Origin: Myxococcus xanthus
GTDB taxonomy: Bacteria; Myxococcota; Myxococcia; Myxococcales; Myxococcaceae
Direction: 5' to 3'
Length of the DNA stretch: 64,000 bases
Assembly: GCF_006402735.1 (NCBI RefSeq)
Contig: NZ_CP017174.1
Span: 871,001-935,000, forward strand
In this document: positions 8,192-17,452 of the stretch, piece by piece
Position numbering within the stretch: position 1 is the first letter of the stretch
Layout of the letters: each line of letters opens with the position of its first letter
Translations under genes and position numbers: made by a program
The notes under the pieces: model-generated
The model's database searches: none
What the model was told of the DNA's origin: nothing
The model's input: the letters and a program-made list of their open reading frames with translations, nothing else

Positions 8192-9955
8192 TCACGCCGC
8201 GACAGCGCCTTCGCCCAGGAGCTGCGTGTACCGGCCCCGCAGGGCGAGCAGCTGCGCGTGGGTGCCGGCCTCCACCACGCGGCCGGCCTCCACCACGGCA
8301 ATCAGGTCCGCGTCACGCACCGTGGACAGCCGGTGCGCGATGACGAGCACCGTGCGCCCCTTCATCAGGGCCACCAGGCCTTCTCCCACCGCGGCCTCGC
8401 TCGCCGCGTCGAGCGCGCTGGTGGGCTCGTCCAGCAGCAGCAGCGATGGGCGGCACAGGAAGGCCCGCGCCAGCACCAGCCGCTGCCGCTGTCCGCCGGA
8501 CAACCGGCCGCCGCGCTCGCCCACCAGCTCATCCAGGCCGCCGGGAAGCGAGCGGACGAAGTCGTCCGCGTGCGCCAGCCGCAGCGCTTCCCACAGCTCC
8601 TCGTCCGTCGCCTCGGGCCGGCCCAGGCGGAGGTTGTGCCGCACGGTGCCGGAGAAGAGCACCGGCTCCTGGGGCACCCACGCCACCTGGCCGCGCACGC
8701 TGGACGGCTGGAGCGCCGTCAGCGGCGCCCCGTCCCACAGCACCTGTCCGCCCGACGTGGGCAAGAAGCCCAGCAGCACGGAGAACAGCGTCGTCTTGCC
8801 CGCTCCGGAGGGCCCCACCAGCGCCACGCGCGCGCCAGCGGGTACCACCAGGTCCACCCCGCGCAGCGCCTCGCGCCCGTCCGCGTAGGTGGCCCGCACG
8901 CCTTCCAGCCTCAGCTCGCGCGACAGCGGCCCGGCGGCGTCACCCACGTCCGGCGCGGACGGCTCGTCCGCCATGGCGAAGAGGCGCTCCGCGGCGGCCA
9001 TGCCCGTCAGCACCTGCGACAGCGTGCCGCTGAGCGACTTCACGGGCTGGTACAGCAGCAACGCGGCGGCCATGAAGGAGAGCAGCCGCCCCGCCAACGC
9101 AGGGTCCGCCGCCACCGCGCGCGCGCCCCAGGCCACCGCCATGGCCACGCCGGCGATGCCCAGCAGCTCCACCGTGGGGCTCACCGCGCCGCGGAGGAAG
9201 AGCGAGCGGCGCATCTCCCCCAGGTACTTGTCCGCCTCCTCCTCGAAGGCCTCCAGCGCCCGCGGCTGCCCGCGGAAGGCCTGCACCACGGGCAGGTTCT
9301 GGAGTTGCTCGGCGGTGAGCGCCGTCAGCGAGCCCAGCCGCTCCTGCGAGCGCGCGGCCACCTTCTTCAGCGAGCGCGCGAAGCGGTTGATGGGCAGCAC
9401 CGTCACCGGCACCACCACGAAGGTGAAGAGGAACAGCGTCTTGTCGATGAGGAAGCAGGTGGCGAGCAGCGCGATGATTTGCAGCCCGTCCTTCACGTAG
9501 GACGTGAGCGCCTGCGTCACGGAGAACTCGACCAGGGGCACGTCCGCGGTGAAGCGCGCCAGCAGCTCGCCGGAGTGCCGCCGCTCGAAGAACGCGGGCG
9601 GTTGGCCGAGCAGCCGTCCGTAGAGGAACCCGCGCAGGTCCGCCATCACGCGCTGCCCCAGCCGCTGCATCAGCCCGCCCTGGAGGAACTGCGCGGTGGC
9701 CTTCACGATGGCCACGGCCACGACGAGCAGGGGCAGCCGCTTGAGCAGGGCGTCTCCCGGCAGGGATACCCCGGCGACGGTGACGGGCTCGTGGGTGAGC
9801 AGCGCGCGCAGCAGGGGGCCCACCACCCAGGCATAGGCGGACGTGGCGATGGCCGCGGCCACCGACGCGCCTACACCCGCGGCGAGCAGCAGCCGGTACG
9901 GGCGGAGGTAGCCGAGGAGCCGACGATAGACGTGAGGAGAAGGACGGGGAGCCAC
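8192..9955 (-). CDS. MsbA-like ABC exporter (fused permease and ATPase)
   Basis: A 587-residue half-transporter, the usual length for type I ABC exporters. Residues 1-320 form the six-helix transmembrane domain. The nucleotide-binding domain follows, with Walker A GPSGAGKTT, the signature LSGGQRQRL, Walker B LLLLDEPTSALD and the H-loop VIAHRLST. It would work as a homodimer in the inner membrane, exporting a lipid, lipopeptide or drug; the substrate cannot be read from sequence. It resembles lipid A flippase MsbA, but that specific role is unproven. Confidence 0.9.
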   Translation of the reverse strand: MAPRPSPHVYRRLLGYLRPYRLLLAAGVGASVAAAIATSAYAWVVGPLLRALLTHEPVTVAGVSLPGDALLKRLPLLVVAVAIVKATAQFLQGGLMQRLGQRVMADLRGFLYGRLLGQPPAFFERRHSGELLARFTADVPLVEFSVTQALTSYVKDGLQIIALLATCFLIDKTLFLFTFVVVPVTVLPINRFARSLKKVAARSQERLGSLTALTAEQLQNLPVVQAFRGQPRALEAFEEEADKYLGEMRRSLFLRGAVSPTVELLGIAGVAMAVAWGARAVAADPALAGRLLSFMAAALLLYQPVKSLSGTLSQVLTGMAAAERLFAMADEPSAPDVGDAAGPLSRELRLEGVRATYADGREALRGVDLVVPAGARVALVGPSGAGKTTLFSVLLGFLPTSGGQVLWDGAPLTALQPSSVRGQVAWVPQEPVLFSGTVRHNLRLGRPEATDEELWEALRLAHADDFVRSLPGGLDELVGERGGRLSGGQRQRLVLARAFLCRPSLLLLDEPTSALDAASEAAVGEGLVALMKGRTVLVIAHRLSTVRDADLIAVVEAGRVVEAGTHAQLLALRGRYTQLLGEGAVAA

Positions 9956-10113
9956 TGTTCGGCGGCGGACTCTGTCACTGAGTCGCCAGAAGGTCCAAGG
10001 CTACCGGGTTTCGGGGGCTGGTGCCCTGTTGGCTGCCCTGCCACCGGGCGCTTGCGGCGCCCGGGCCAGTTCCATTGCCCACCTTCAACCCTGCGGACAG
10101 GTTCAGGGGAGCC

Positions 10114-10554
10114 ATGGAAACCAATAACGAAAAAGAGGCCCTGTTCAATCCGGGCTGTGAGCCGGTGGTGGAGGACGAGGAGCGCCGGCGGCTCCTGTGG
10201 CTGATGGCCGAGTACTTCCGCACCATCGGTTACACGGACATCAAGGCGCGCCTCCCCGGGTTCATGCCTCCTCCCATCCTGTCGGGGACCATCGAGGACC
10301 ATCGCCCCGACTTCACCTGCAGGCAGTCGGATTCGGCTCGCACGCCCATCATCCTGGAAATCGTCACCCCGCACATGGTGGACGACCCCACGGCGGAGAA
10401 CCGCTGGAGCCTCCTGGCCAGCGCCGCGAAGCTGTACAACGCGGAGCTCCACTTCGTGGTGCCCAAGTGGGCCGCTACGGGCGCGGTGGACCCGGGACTC
10501 AAACGCAGGCTGGCCCGGATGGAGCTGACGGCCAACCGCGTGTGGACCGTCTGA
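10114..10554 (+). CDS. Hypothetical protein with a PD-(D/E)XK-like core lacking the lysine
   Basis: A 146-residue soluble protein; the start is supported by AGGGGA at 10105-10110. The central stretch HRPDFTC followed by PIILEIVTPHM has the spacing of a PD-(D/E)XK nuclease core. The catalytic lysine position holds Val (EIV instead of EIK), so it is either inactive or a look-alike. No neighbour hints at a role. The fold suggestion is inference; the gene call itself is firm. Confidence 0.65.
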   Translation: METNNEKEALFNPGCEPVVEDEERRRLLWLMAEYFRTIGYTDIKARLPGFMPPPILSGTIEDHRPDFTCRQSDSARTPIILEIVTPHMVDDPTAENRWSLLASAAKLYNAELHFVVPKWAATGAVDPGLKRRLARMELTANRVWTV

Positions 10555-10591
10555 CGGCTCCCTCTCTTCCCGCCACGCCACCCGCCCGGAT

Positions 10592-10613
10592 GCCCGCCCG
10601 GCGCCGGGTGGGC
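10592..10613 (+). terminator. Hairpin after the 146-aa gene
   Basis: A near-perfect G+C-rich inverted repeat (arms GCCCGCCCGG and CCGGGTGGGC, one G-T pair) lies 38 bases downstream of the stop. There is no T-run, so it may be a terminator only in the loose sense, or a transcript-stabilising hairpin. Confidence 0.35.
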
Positions 10614-10638
10614 GCGGGCGGCGCGTGTCCCCACTGGA

Positions 10639-10666
10639 TTGCCGGTGCGTTTCGCTGCGTTATAGT
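10639..10666 (+). promoter_or_regulatory. Sigma70-type promoter for dnaJ
   Basis: TTGCCG (10639-10644), a 16-base spacer and TATAGT (10661-10666) give a good housekeeping promoter. It lies about 57 bases upstream of the dnaJ start, in an unusually A+T-rich patch. No CIRCE element is visible. Confidence 0.5.
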
Positions 10667-10722
10667 GACTCGAGATTTTACGCAGCGCAGAAAAGCACAG
10701 CAAATTCCAGGGGTTGTAATCA

Positions 10723-11850
10723 ATGTCAGCGGCGGCGGGTCAGAAACGCGACTACTACGAGGTCCTGGGCGTCCAGAAGTCTGTCTCCGCGCAGGAGCTC
10801 AAGAGCGCGTTCCGCAAGGTGGCGCTGCAGTACCACCCGGATCGCAATCCGGGGAACTCGGACGCCGAGGAGAAGTTCAAGGAGGCCTCGGAAGCCTATG
10901 AGGTGCTGAGCGACCCTGAACGGCGGGCGAAGTACGACCGCTTCGGGCACGCGGGCAACCCCTTCGACGGCTTTGGTGGCGCCGGGGGCGGGTTCCAGGG
11001 CGTCAACATCAACGACATCTTCGGCGAGATTTTCGGCGACATCTTCGGCGGTGGCCGGGGTGGGCGGCGGACGAGCTCGCGTGGCGCGGACCTGCGCTAC
11101 AACCTGGAAATCACCTTCGAGGAAGCGGCCTTCGGCTGCCGGCCCAAGGTGACCATTCCCCGGCCGAAGAAGTGCGAGACCTGCTCCGGCTCCGGCAGCA
11201 AGAGCAACACCGGGCCCCGGCCCTGCTCGGCGTGCGGCGGCAGCGGCGAGCTGCGCTACACCCAGGGCTTCTTCGCGGTGTCCCGGCCCTGTGGTGACTG
11301 CGGCGGCACGGGCGCGGTGGTGCCGGACCCGTGCACGCGCTGCAAGGGCTCGGGCAAGGTGCCCTCCGAGGAGGTCATCGAGGTGGCCATCCCCGGCGGC
11401 GTGGACAACGGCACGCGCGTGCGGCTGTCCGGCATGGGCGAGCCTGGAGACAGAGGCGGTCCGCCGGGTGACCTCTACGTCACCGTCATCGTGAAGGAGC
11501 ACCCGCTCTTCCAGCGCGAGGAGTACGAGGTCTTCTGCGAGGTGCCCATCTCCTTCACGCAGGCGGCGCTGGGCGCGAAAATCGACGTCCCCACGCTGGA
11601 CGGCAAGGTGAAGATGACCGTCCCCAGCGGCACCCAGTCCGGCAAGGTGTTCCGGCTCAAGGGCAAGGGCATCCCCCACCTGCACAGCCAGCAGCGGGGA
11701 GACCAGCACGTGCGCGTCGTGGTGGAGACGCCCACCGAGCTGTCGTCGAAGCAGCGCGAACTGCTGGAGAAGTTCGCGGAGGCCTCCGGCGAGGAGTCTC
11801 ACCCGCAGTCGAAGAGCTTCTTCGCCAAGGTGAAGGAGCTGTTCGGCTGA
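10723..11850 (+). CDS. dnaJ: Chaperone DnaJ (type I J-protein)
   Basis: A 375-residue co-chaperone that delivers clients to DnaK and stimulates its ATPase. All four expected regions are present: the J domain with HPD (residues about 10-75), a Gly/Phe-rich linker (FGGGRGGRR), a zinc region with four CxxCxGxG-type repeats ([32 protein letters not shown]), and C-terminal beta-sandwich domains. Length is normal for DnaJ. dnaK and grpE are not in the window, so this dnaJ stands alone, as often happens in genomes with several J-proteins. Confidence 0.97.
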   Translation: MSAAAGQKRDYYEVLGVQKSVSAQELKSAFRKVALQYHPDRNPGNSDAEEKFKEASEAYEVLSDPERRAKYDRFGHAGNPFDGFGGAGGGFQGVNINDIFGEIFGDIFGGGRGGRRTSSRGADLRYNLEITFEEAAFGCRPKVTIPRPKKCETCSGSGSKSNTGPRPCSACGGSGELRYTQGFFAVSRPCGDCGGTGAVVPDPCTRCKGSGKVPSEEVIEVAIPGGVDNGTRVRLSGMGEPGDRGGPPGDLYVTVIVKEHPLFQREEYEVFCEVPISFTQAALGAKIDVPTLDGKVKMTVPSGTQSGKVFRLKGKGIPHLHSQQRGDQHVRVVVETPTELSSKQRELLEKFAEASGEESHPQSKSFFAKVKELFG

Positions 11851-12021
11851 CGACGGTTGCGGGCGCGGGGCCGCGATAGCGCGGCTTCCGTGCCGCGCCT
11901 GGTGGGCAGGCGGGCGCCGCGGCGCGGCAGGCCGCCGTGGGCACGGGCACTGCAGAACAGCGGACTCTGGCAGTGGAATCTTCCCCCCGCTCGGGTGTCG
12001 ACGGGGGCGCACCCCACTGCT

Positions 12022-14202
12022 ATGCACGCCCCTGCCATGGATGTCCTGCCCACCCTGCGCCGCTCGCTCGTCATCGCCCTGGCCCTGCTGCTGACGGCCT
12101 GCCCCCGGTCCACCCGCACGCCCTCTGGAGGTGACACCGGCGGGGACCTGCCTTCGGGAGACCCGTTCCCCAAGCGTCCTTCGGTGGAGGCGAAGAAGGA
12201 CCCCGCCGCCGACGCGGCGCTGGCGCAGGCGTCCCAGACGGCCCGCGCCACCCCGGACAAGAAGAAGGCCGCGGAGGCCTACCTGTCGGTGCGCAAGGCG
12301 TATCCCGCCACCACTTCGGGTCAGGACGCGCTGTACCAGGCCGGCGTCCTCTTCTTCGAGTCCAAGGACTTCGTCAACGCGCGCAAGAGCTTCAACGAGC
12401 TGCTCTTCGAGAACCCGCTCTACTCGCAGGCGGATGACGCCAAGCACAAGCTGGCCATCTCCGCGATGGAGGTGGGCGCCTACCGCGACGCGTACCAGAC
12501 GCTCTCCAGCCTCGCCGAGCGCGCCAGTGGCGCCGAGCGCACCCAACTGCTCAACGAGGCCGCTCGCGCCGCGGCGGGCGCAGGCCTCTACGGGCAGGCG
12601 CTGCAGATGGCGGTGGACGAGGCGGGCCAGGCCCAGGGCGCTCAGGCGCAGGCCGCCGCGGTGGCCAAGGTGGAGGCGCTGGTGGAGGGGCGCGCGGGCT
12701 TCGTGGACATCGCCCGCGTGGCGGAGGGCCTGTCGCCGTCCAACCCGGCGTGGCCCGTCATCACCTTCAAGCTGGCGCGCGTCTACTACCACCTGCGTGA
12801 CTGGACGCGGCTGGAGGAGACGCTGAACCGTTTCCTCGCCCAGGCGCCCGGCCACGCCTTCGCGCCGCAGGCCCGCGAGCTGCTGGCCCGCGCCACGCGC
12901 CGGGTGGAGGCCCGCCCGCGCACGGTGGGCGTGCTGCTGCCCATGACGGGCCGCTACCAGCCCATTGGCGAGGCGGTGCTGCGCGGCCTCCAACTGGGGC
13001 TGGAAGGCAGCGGCGTGGAGCTGGTGGTGAAGGACACGCAGGGCGACGTCAACAAGACGGGTCAGGCCATGGAGCAGCTGGCCTTCGACGACGGTGCCAT
13101 CGCCGTGCTGGGGCCCCTGCTGGCGGACGACTCGAAGCGCGCGGCGCTGGTGGCCGAGGAGCTCCAGGTGCCGCTGCTGACCATGAGCCGGCAGGACGGC
13201 ATCACCGAGCTGGGCAGCTACGTCTTCCGCAACATGCTCACCAACGCGGCGCAGGCGGAGGCCATCGCCGATTACGCGATGAACGTGAAGGGCTACAAGC
13301 GCTTCGCGCTGCTGTACCCGAACATCCCCTACGGCGTGGAGCTGGCGGATGCCTTCTGGGACCAGGTGGTGGCGCGGGGCGGCGGCGTGCGCGGGGCGGA
13401 GCGCTACTCGCACGACCAGACGACCTTCACCACCGAGGCCAAGAAGCTGGTGGGCCGCTACTACCTGGATGACCGCGGCGACTACATCGAGGGCGTGCGC
13501 GACGTGCAGGGGGAGAACCTGGACGCCTTCCGCCGCCGCAAGGCGATGGAGAAGGTGAAGAGCGGCGTGGAGCCCATCATCGACTTCGACGCCATCTTCA
13601 TGCCGGACGACTGGCGCCGCGTCAGCCTGGTGGCGCCCGCGCTGGCGGTGGAGGACATCGTCACCAACGCGTGTGACCCGCGTGATTTGGAGCGCATCCG
13701 CAAGACGACGGGCAAGAAGGAGCTGAAGACGGTGACGCTCTTCGGCGCCAACCAGTGGAGCAGCCCCAAGGGCCGCTCGGGGCTGCCGGAGCTGGTGGAG
13801 CGCGGCGGCAAGTTCGTCACCTGCTCGGTGTACGTGGACGGCTTCTTCGTGGACTCGCAGCGTCCGGCCACGCGCCGCTTCGTGCAGCAGTACCGCGAGG
13901 CCTACCGGGCGGAGACAGGGCGGGACCCAGGTCTGCTGGAGGCCATTGGCTACGACTCCGGTCGGATGTTGCGGCAGCTCATGGAGCAGAAGGATGCACC
14001 GCGCACTCGCGCGCAGATGCGTGACGCGATGGCCAACCTGAAGGACTTCGACGGGGCCACCGGGCGCACGTCCTTCAACGAGAAGCGCGAGGCGGTGAAG
14101 CAGCTGTTCCTGTTGTCCATCGACAACAAGGGCGTCACGGAAATCAACGTCGAGAAGGAGCGGCAGAACGCCGCCTCGGCGTCAGGAGGCTCAGGGACAT
14201 GA
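12022..14202 (+). CDS. TPR plus type I periplasmic-binding lipoprotein
   Basis: A 726-residue lipoprotein: a basic N-terminus, a hydrophobic core and a lipobox LLTAC near residue 28. Residues about 60-290 are helical TPR-like repeats. From about 300 (RTVGVLLPMTGRYQPIG) there is a type I periplasmic-binding fold like that of branched-chain amino acid receptors. This TPR-plus-PBP1 architecture matches the LpoA/LppC group of penicillin-binding-protein activators, but also ABC-receptor-like proteins, so an activator role is only likely. ATG 12022 or 12037 could start it. It overlaps the next gene by four bases (ATGA). Confidence 0.8.
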   Translation: MHAPAMDVLPTLRRSLVIALALLLTACPRSTRTPSGGDTGGDLPSGDPFPKRPSVEAKKDPAADAALAQASQTARATPDKKKAAEAYLSVRKAYPATTSGQDALYQAGVLFFESKDFVNARKSFNELLFENPLYSQADDAKHKLAISAMEVGAYRDAYQTLSSLAERASGAERTQLLNEAARAAAGAGLYGQALQMAVDEAGQAQGAQAQAAAVAKVEALVEGRAGFVDIARVAEGLSPSNPAWPVITFKLARVYYHLRDWTRLEETLNRFLAQAPGHAFAPQARELLARATRRVEARPRTVGVLLPMTGRYQPIGEAVLRGLQLGLEGSGVELVVKDTQGDVNKTGQAMEQLAFDDGAIAVLGPLLADDSKRAALVAEELQVPLLTMSRQDGITELGSYVFRNMLTNAAQAEAIADYAMNVKGYKRFALLYPNIPYGVELADAFWDQVVARGGGVRGAERYSHDQTTFTTEAKKLVGRYYLDDRGDYIEGVRDVQGENLDAFRRRKAMEKVKSGVEPIIDFDAIFMPDDWRRVSLVAPALAVEDIVTNACDPRDLERIRKTTGKKELKTVTLFGANQWSSPKGRSGLPELVERGGKFVTCSVYVDGFFVDSQRPATRRFVQQYREAYRAETGRDPGLLEAIGYDSGRMLRQLMEQKDAPRTRAQMRDAMANLKDFDGATGRTSFNEKREAVKQLFLLSIDNKGVTEINVEKERQNAASASGGSGT

Positions 14203-15842
14203 AGTTCGCGAGGGGGGCGTTCGCACTGCTGGCGGGCGGGGTGGTGGCGGTGGGCGGTGGTGGCTGTGCACACGCGCCTCCTCGGGTGTCCCCGGAGCTG
14301 AGCGCCCGGCTGGAGTCGGAGCCGGGCACCTGGGTGTCAGGCAGCGCCGCGGGCCTTGGGCGCAAGGCCGTCCTCAACAACAAGGACTTCATCTGGGGCC
14401 TGGCCTTCGCGCCCCGGGGCGCCCGGGTGGCGTACTCGCGCCTGGGCAGCAAGTCCTACTTCCTCTCCGTCTGGGAGCTGGGCTCCGCCGAGCCGACGAT
14501 GCTCGCGGACCCGGCCATCAACCCCTACGAGTTCGACGTGGAGGGCGTGGCCTTCTCCCCGGACGGCACGCGCGTGGCCACCGCGGGCAAGGACAGCGTG
14601 GTGCGCCTCTTCGACGCGGCCACCGGCGCGCTCGTGGCGGAGCGCCGCACCGAGGAGCCGCTGTCCGTGGTGGCCTTCCACCCGGAAGGGCAGTGGCTGG
14701 TGGTGGGCAGCTACAAGGGGCTGATGACGGTGCTGTCGGCGCCCGCGCTGGAGTACGGCTCCGAGGAGCGCGGACACATGGGGCCGGTGACGGCGCTGGC
14801 CTTCGCGCCGGACGGGACGCTGTATTCGGGGGGGTGGGACAAACACGTGCGGGCCTGGCGCACCTCCGTGGAGGGGCTGCGGCCGGGGCAGGCGCGCATG
14901 CGCTTCGAGCGGCGCGCCGGTTCCGTGGTGCTGGGCGGTACGGTGAATGACAAGGCGCCGCTGTCCTTCGCGCTGGATGCGCGTGCGCCCGCGCTGGTGC
15001 TCACCAGCGAGGCGGCCGCCGCGGCGGGCATCGACGTGCCTTTCCTGAAGGCGACGGTCAACGTGCCGGGGCCGCTGGGCACCATCGCCGCGCGGCTGGC
15101 GCCGGCCCAGTCCCTGCGCTTCAAGTCCATGCGGGTGGAGGGCGTGGACGTCGCCATCTGCGACGCGTGCGTGCCGCAGGGCACCCAGGGCGTGCTGGGC
15201 GCGCCCTTCTCCGAGCGGGTGGAGGTGGCCTTCGACGAAGTCACGCAGGAGGCCGTGCTGTCGCTGAAGGGCGGCCCGCCCGAGGGCGCGGTGACGGTGG
15301 ACGCGCTGGTGCTCGCGCGGCGCTCGGAGTTTCCCTTCCCGGCCTACGTGAGCGACGTCACCGTGGACGCGCGCGGCCAGCGGCTGGGCGTGGGGCTGTC
15401 GGAGCAGAAGCCGGAGCGCGACCGCAGCGTGTATGAGCGCGAGCGCAAGGGTGTGGAGGAGCCGCAGGGCCCCTTCAACGCGGGCGCGCTGGTGGACGCG
15501 CAGTCCGGCCAGGTGCTGGCGAAGTGGCCGGTGCACCGGGGCGTGGTGGCCACGGCGGCCATCTCCCCGGACGGACGTTCGCTGGCCAGCGGCGGCTGGG
15601 ACAAGCGCGTGTACCTGTTCACCGAAGGCGACGTGAGCGCTCGCGGCGAGCATCGCTTCGACTGGTCCGTGCGGCGCGTGCGCTTCAGTCCGGATGGGCG
15701 CTGGCTGGGCGTGGCCGCGTGGACGCCCCAGGTGGCGAGCCGCGACGGGGACAGCGACCCGGCGGCGGTGCTGCTGGACGTGGGGTATGAGTCGCCCACC
15801 GTGCAGGGGCCAGGCGCTGCCGGCGCGTCCGCCACTCAGTAG
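14199..15842 (+). CDS. WD40-repeat lipoprotein with an embedded retropepsin-like domain
   Basis: A 547-residue lipoprotein (Cys about residue 23, AVGGGGC). Four WD40-like blades at the N-terminal side (for example GVAFSPDGTRVATAGKDS) and three at the C-terminal side (ISPDGRSLASGGWDKRVYLF) would form a propeller. Between them, residues about 245-357 read like a retropepsin-like aspartyl protease domain: a TVNDKAPLSFAL strand, then LTSEAAAAAGID, then VLGAPFSERVEVAFDE. The catalytic Asp-Thr-Gly position reads LDARAP, so it is presumably inactive. It is translationally coupled to the PBP1 lipoprotein, so both probably act together at the envelope. Confidence 0.8.
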   Translation: MKFARGAFALLAGGVVAVGGGGCAHAPPRVSPELSARLESEPGTWVSGSAAGLGRKAVLNNKDFIWGLAFAPRGARVAYSRLGSKSYFLSVWELGSAEPTMLADPAINPYEFDVEGVAFSPDGTRVATAGKDSVVRLFDAATGALVAERRTEEPLSVVAFHPEGQWLVVGSYKGLMTVLSAPALEYGSEERGHMGPVTALAFAPDGTLYSGGWDKHVRAWRTSVEGLRPGQARMRFERRAGSVVLGGTVNDKAPLSFALDARAPALVLTSEAAAAAGIDVPFLKATVNVPGPLGTIAARLAPAQSLRFKSMRVEGVDVAICDACVPQGTQGVLGAPFSERVEVAFDEVTQEAVLSLKGGPPEGAVTVDALVLARRSEFPFPAYVSDVTVDARGQRLGVGLSEQKPERDRSVYERERKGVEEPQGPFNAGALVDAQSGQVLAKWPVHRGVVATAAISPDGRSLASGGWDKRVYLFTEGDVSARGEHRFDWSVRRVRFSPDGRWLGVAAWTPQVASRDGDSDPAAVLLDVGYESPTVQGPGAAGASATQ

Positions 15843-15929
15843 TTCCAGCCGAGACGGAAGCCGCGAGTCGGAAGCGGTGCTGCTGGACGTGGGCGGCCGG
15901 GCACGGCCGGTGCGTCCGTCGCTCAGAAG
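15765..15929. repeat. Partial duplication of the WD40 gene's 3' end
   Basis: The sequence GCGGTGCTGCTGGACGTGGG occurs at 15765-15784 inside the gene and again at 15874-15893, after its stop. Matching tails (GCCGG-GCGTCCG ... CTCAG) follow in both copies. The second copy is shorter and runs into the stop codon region of the convergent flavoprotein gene. Confidence 0.7.
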
Positions 15930-16615
15930 TTGAGGTGGATGTCGCCCGCGGGCATGCCGCGGGCCTGGAGCGTCGTCATCACGCCCCGCACCATCTCCTT
16001 CTGTCCGCAGAGGAAGGCCACCGCGGATTGCACGGGCCCTTCAACCAGGTGGGCCTGCACATAGCCGGTGAGGCCCTGCCAGCCGCTGGCGCCGGGCTGG
16101 CTGACGGTACGCACCACACGCACCCCTCCCGCTTCCCACTCGTGGAGCTCGTCCACGTAGGCGAAGGCGCCCGGTGTGCGCGCGCCGAAGTAGAGCGTCA
16201 CCTGGCCGTAGGCGCCGCGCTCCAACTGGATGCTGGTGATGACGGAGCGGATGGCGGAGATGCCGGAGCCGGTGGCGAACAGGAGCACGTCCTGGCCTCG
16301 GGCGCGCTCCAGCGGGAAGCCCCGTCCTTCCGGCCGTGACACGTCGACGTGGGCGCCCCGGGGCAGGTGAATGAGGGCGTCTGGCAGCGGGCTGCCCACC
16401 TTGAGGAGGAACTCCCACTGCGTTCCCGGGCGGCCGGGCGGGGAGGCGATGGCAAAAAGCCCTTGTCCCACGCCAGGCAGGCGCAGGTGGACATATTGGC
16501 CCGGCCTCTCGTGGGTGCCGGCCAGGGGCGTGCCCTGGACGTCCAGCACCAAATCGGTGAGGCCATCTGCGGCGGGTGCACTGTCGGTGACGGTGGCCGG
16601 GTGCCAGTCGGGCAT
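15923..16615 (-). CDS. FAD/NAD(P)-binding oxidoreductase (ferredoxin reductase family)
   Basis: A 230-residue flavoprotein. The FAD-binding barrel has RPGQYVHLRL (about residues 37-46). The NAD(P)-binding domain has the nucleotide loop ATGSGISAIRS (about 114-124), and the C-terminus carries CGQKEM. It would transfer electrons between NAD(P)H and a redox partner in the cytoplasm. No iron-sulfur domain is fused, so the partner is unknown. Its stop codon lies within the repeat copy shared with the convergent WD40 gene. Confidence 0.8.
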   Translation of the reverse strand: MPDWHPATVTDSAPAADGLTDLVLDVQGTPLAGTHERPGQYVHLRLPGVGQGLFAIASPPGRPGTQWEFLLKVGSPLPDALIHLPRGAHVDVSRPEGRGFPLERARGQDVLLFATGSGISAIRSVITSIQLERGAYGQVTLYFGARTPGAFAYVDELHEWEAGGVRVVRTVSQPGASGWQGLTGYVQAHLVEGPVQSAVAFLCGQKEMVRGVMTTLQARGMPAGDIHLNF

Positions 16616-16669
16616 GTCGGGGTTTTAACCTACGCGCCTGACGCGTGCTGCCCCTGGTAGCCTGAGGGG

Positions 16670-17440
16670 GTGAAGAGTCTGCTCTGGACAATCTTGTTCA
16701 TGCTGGGCCTGGCCGGCGTGGTGATTCCGCTGACGTACCTCTACACGGCGAGCAAGCTGCCGCCGCTGGAGAGCGAATTCGACGTGGAGAAGCAGCTCAA
16801 GCACAGCATCGAAGGCGAGCGGATGAGCCTTCGGGCGGGGCAGTCCCAGCGCAACCCGCGTCCCATCACCTTCGTGCGGCCGGACTTCTCCAAGCTGCCC
16901 AAGGACCTGGTGGCCCTCTACATCCGCCACCTGGAGTGCCCCCGGTACTTCCAGACGCCGCGAGAAGATGGGCCCGCGTGGGCCTGGCGTCTGTTCCTGG
17001 GCGCCACCGTGGGCACGTCGCCGCCGGGAGACGGGGCCTGTGAGCGCGTCCTGGCCATGCGCATCGCCGCCGCGCTGGGCATCGAGGGTACGCGTGAAAG
17101 GTCGGTGGCCGCGCACCGCATCCACACCTTCATGCAGAAGGACCAGCTCATCGCGTACGACCTGTCCATCATCTACTTCGAGCGCGGCATCGTCGGCGTG
17201 GAGGACGCGGCCCTGGCGCTCTTCGGCCGAGAGCTGAGCGAGTTGAAGCTGGAGGAACTCGCCGAACTGCAACTGGCCCTGCCGCCGTACTCCGACTACT
17301 ACGGCATCAAGATTTGCAAGAACCCCACGGTGCTCCGGCAGGACCGCAACCGGCTGTTGGAGGACCTGGCGGCGTGGCGGCTGGTGAGCGAGGACCGCGC
17401 GCGCAACGCCATGGCCCAGCCGCTGACCTGCGCGCGCTGA
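16670..17440 (+). CDS. GT51-like (transglycosylase-type) membrane-anchored protein, degenerate
   Basis: A 256-residue protein starting at GTG 16670 with an N-terminal membrane helix (residues 3-27). The rest resembles a peptidoglycan glycosyltransferase (GT51). The segment YFERGIVGVEDAALALFGR matches the family's glycine-rich G-x-AA block, and residues 185-245 match the final helical region. The first catalytic Glu may be E89 (HLECPRYF), but the usual EDxxF and HxG pattern is broken and the second catalytic Glu is not apparent. It may be a non-catalytic regulator or a diverged enzyme. Confidence 0.65.
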   Translation: MKSLLWTILFMLGLAGVVIPLTYLYTASKLPPLESEFDVEKQLKHSIEGERMSLRAGQSQRNPRPITFVRPDFSKLPKDLVALYIRHLECPRYFQTPREDGPAWAWRLFLGATVGTSPPGDGACERVLAMRIAAALGIEGTRERSVAAHRIHTFMQKDQLIAYDLSIIYFERGIVGVEDAALALFGRELSELKLEELAELQLALPPYSDYYGIKICKNPTVLRQDRNRLLEDLAAWRLVSEDRARNAMAQPLTCAR

Positions 17441-17452
17441 GTCAGGCGCGGG

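Noticed and set aside
10726-13413. Antisense reading frame of about 895 codons across dnaJ and the PBP1 lipoprotein
   Set aside because: It spans two real genes and their gap and has skewed composition; no family resemblance.
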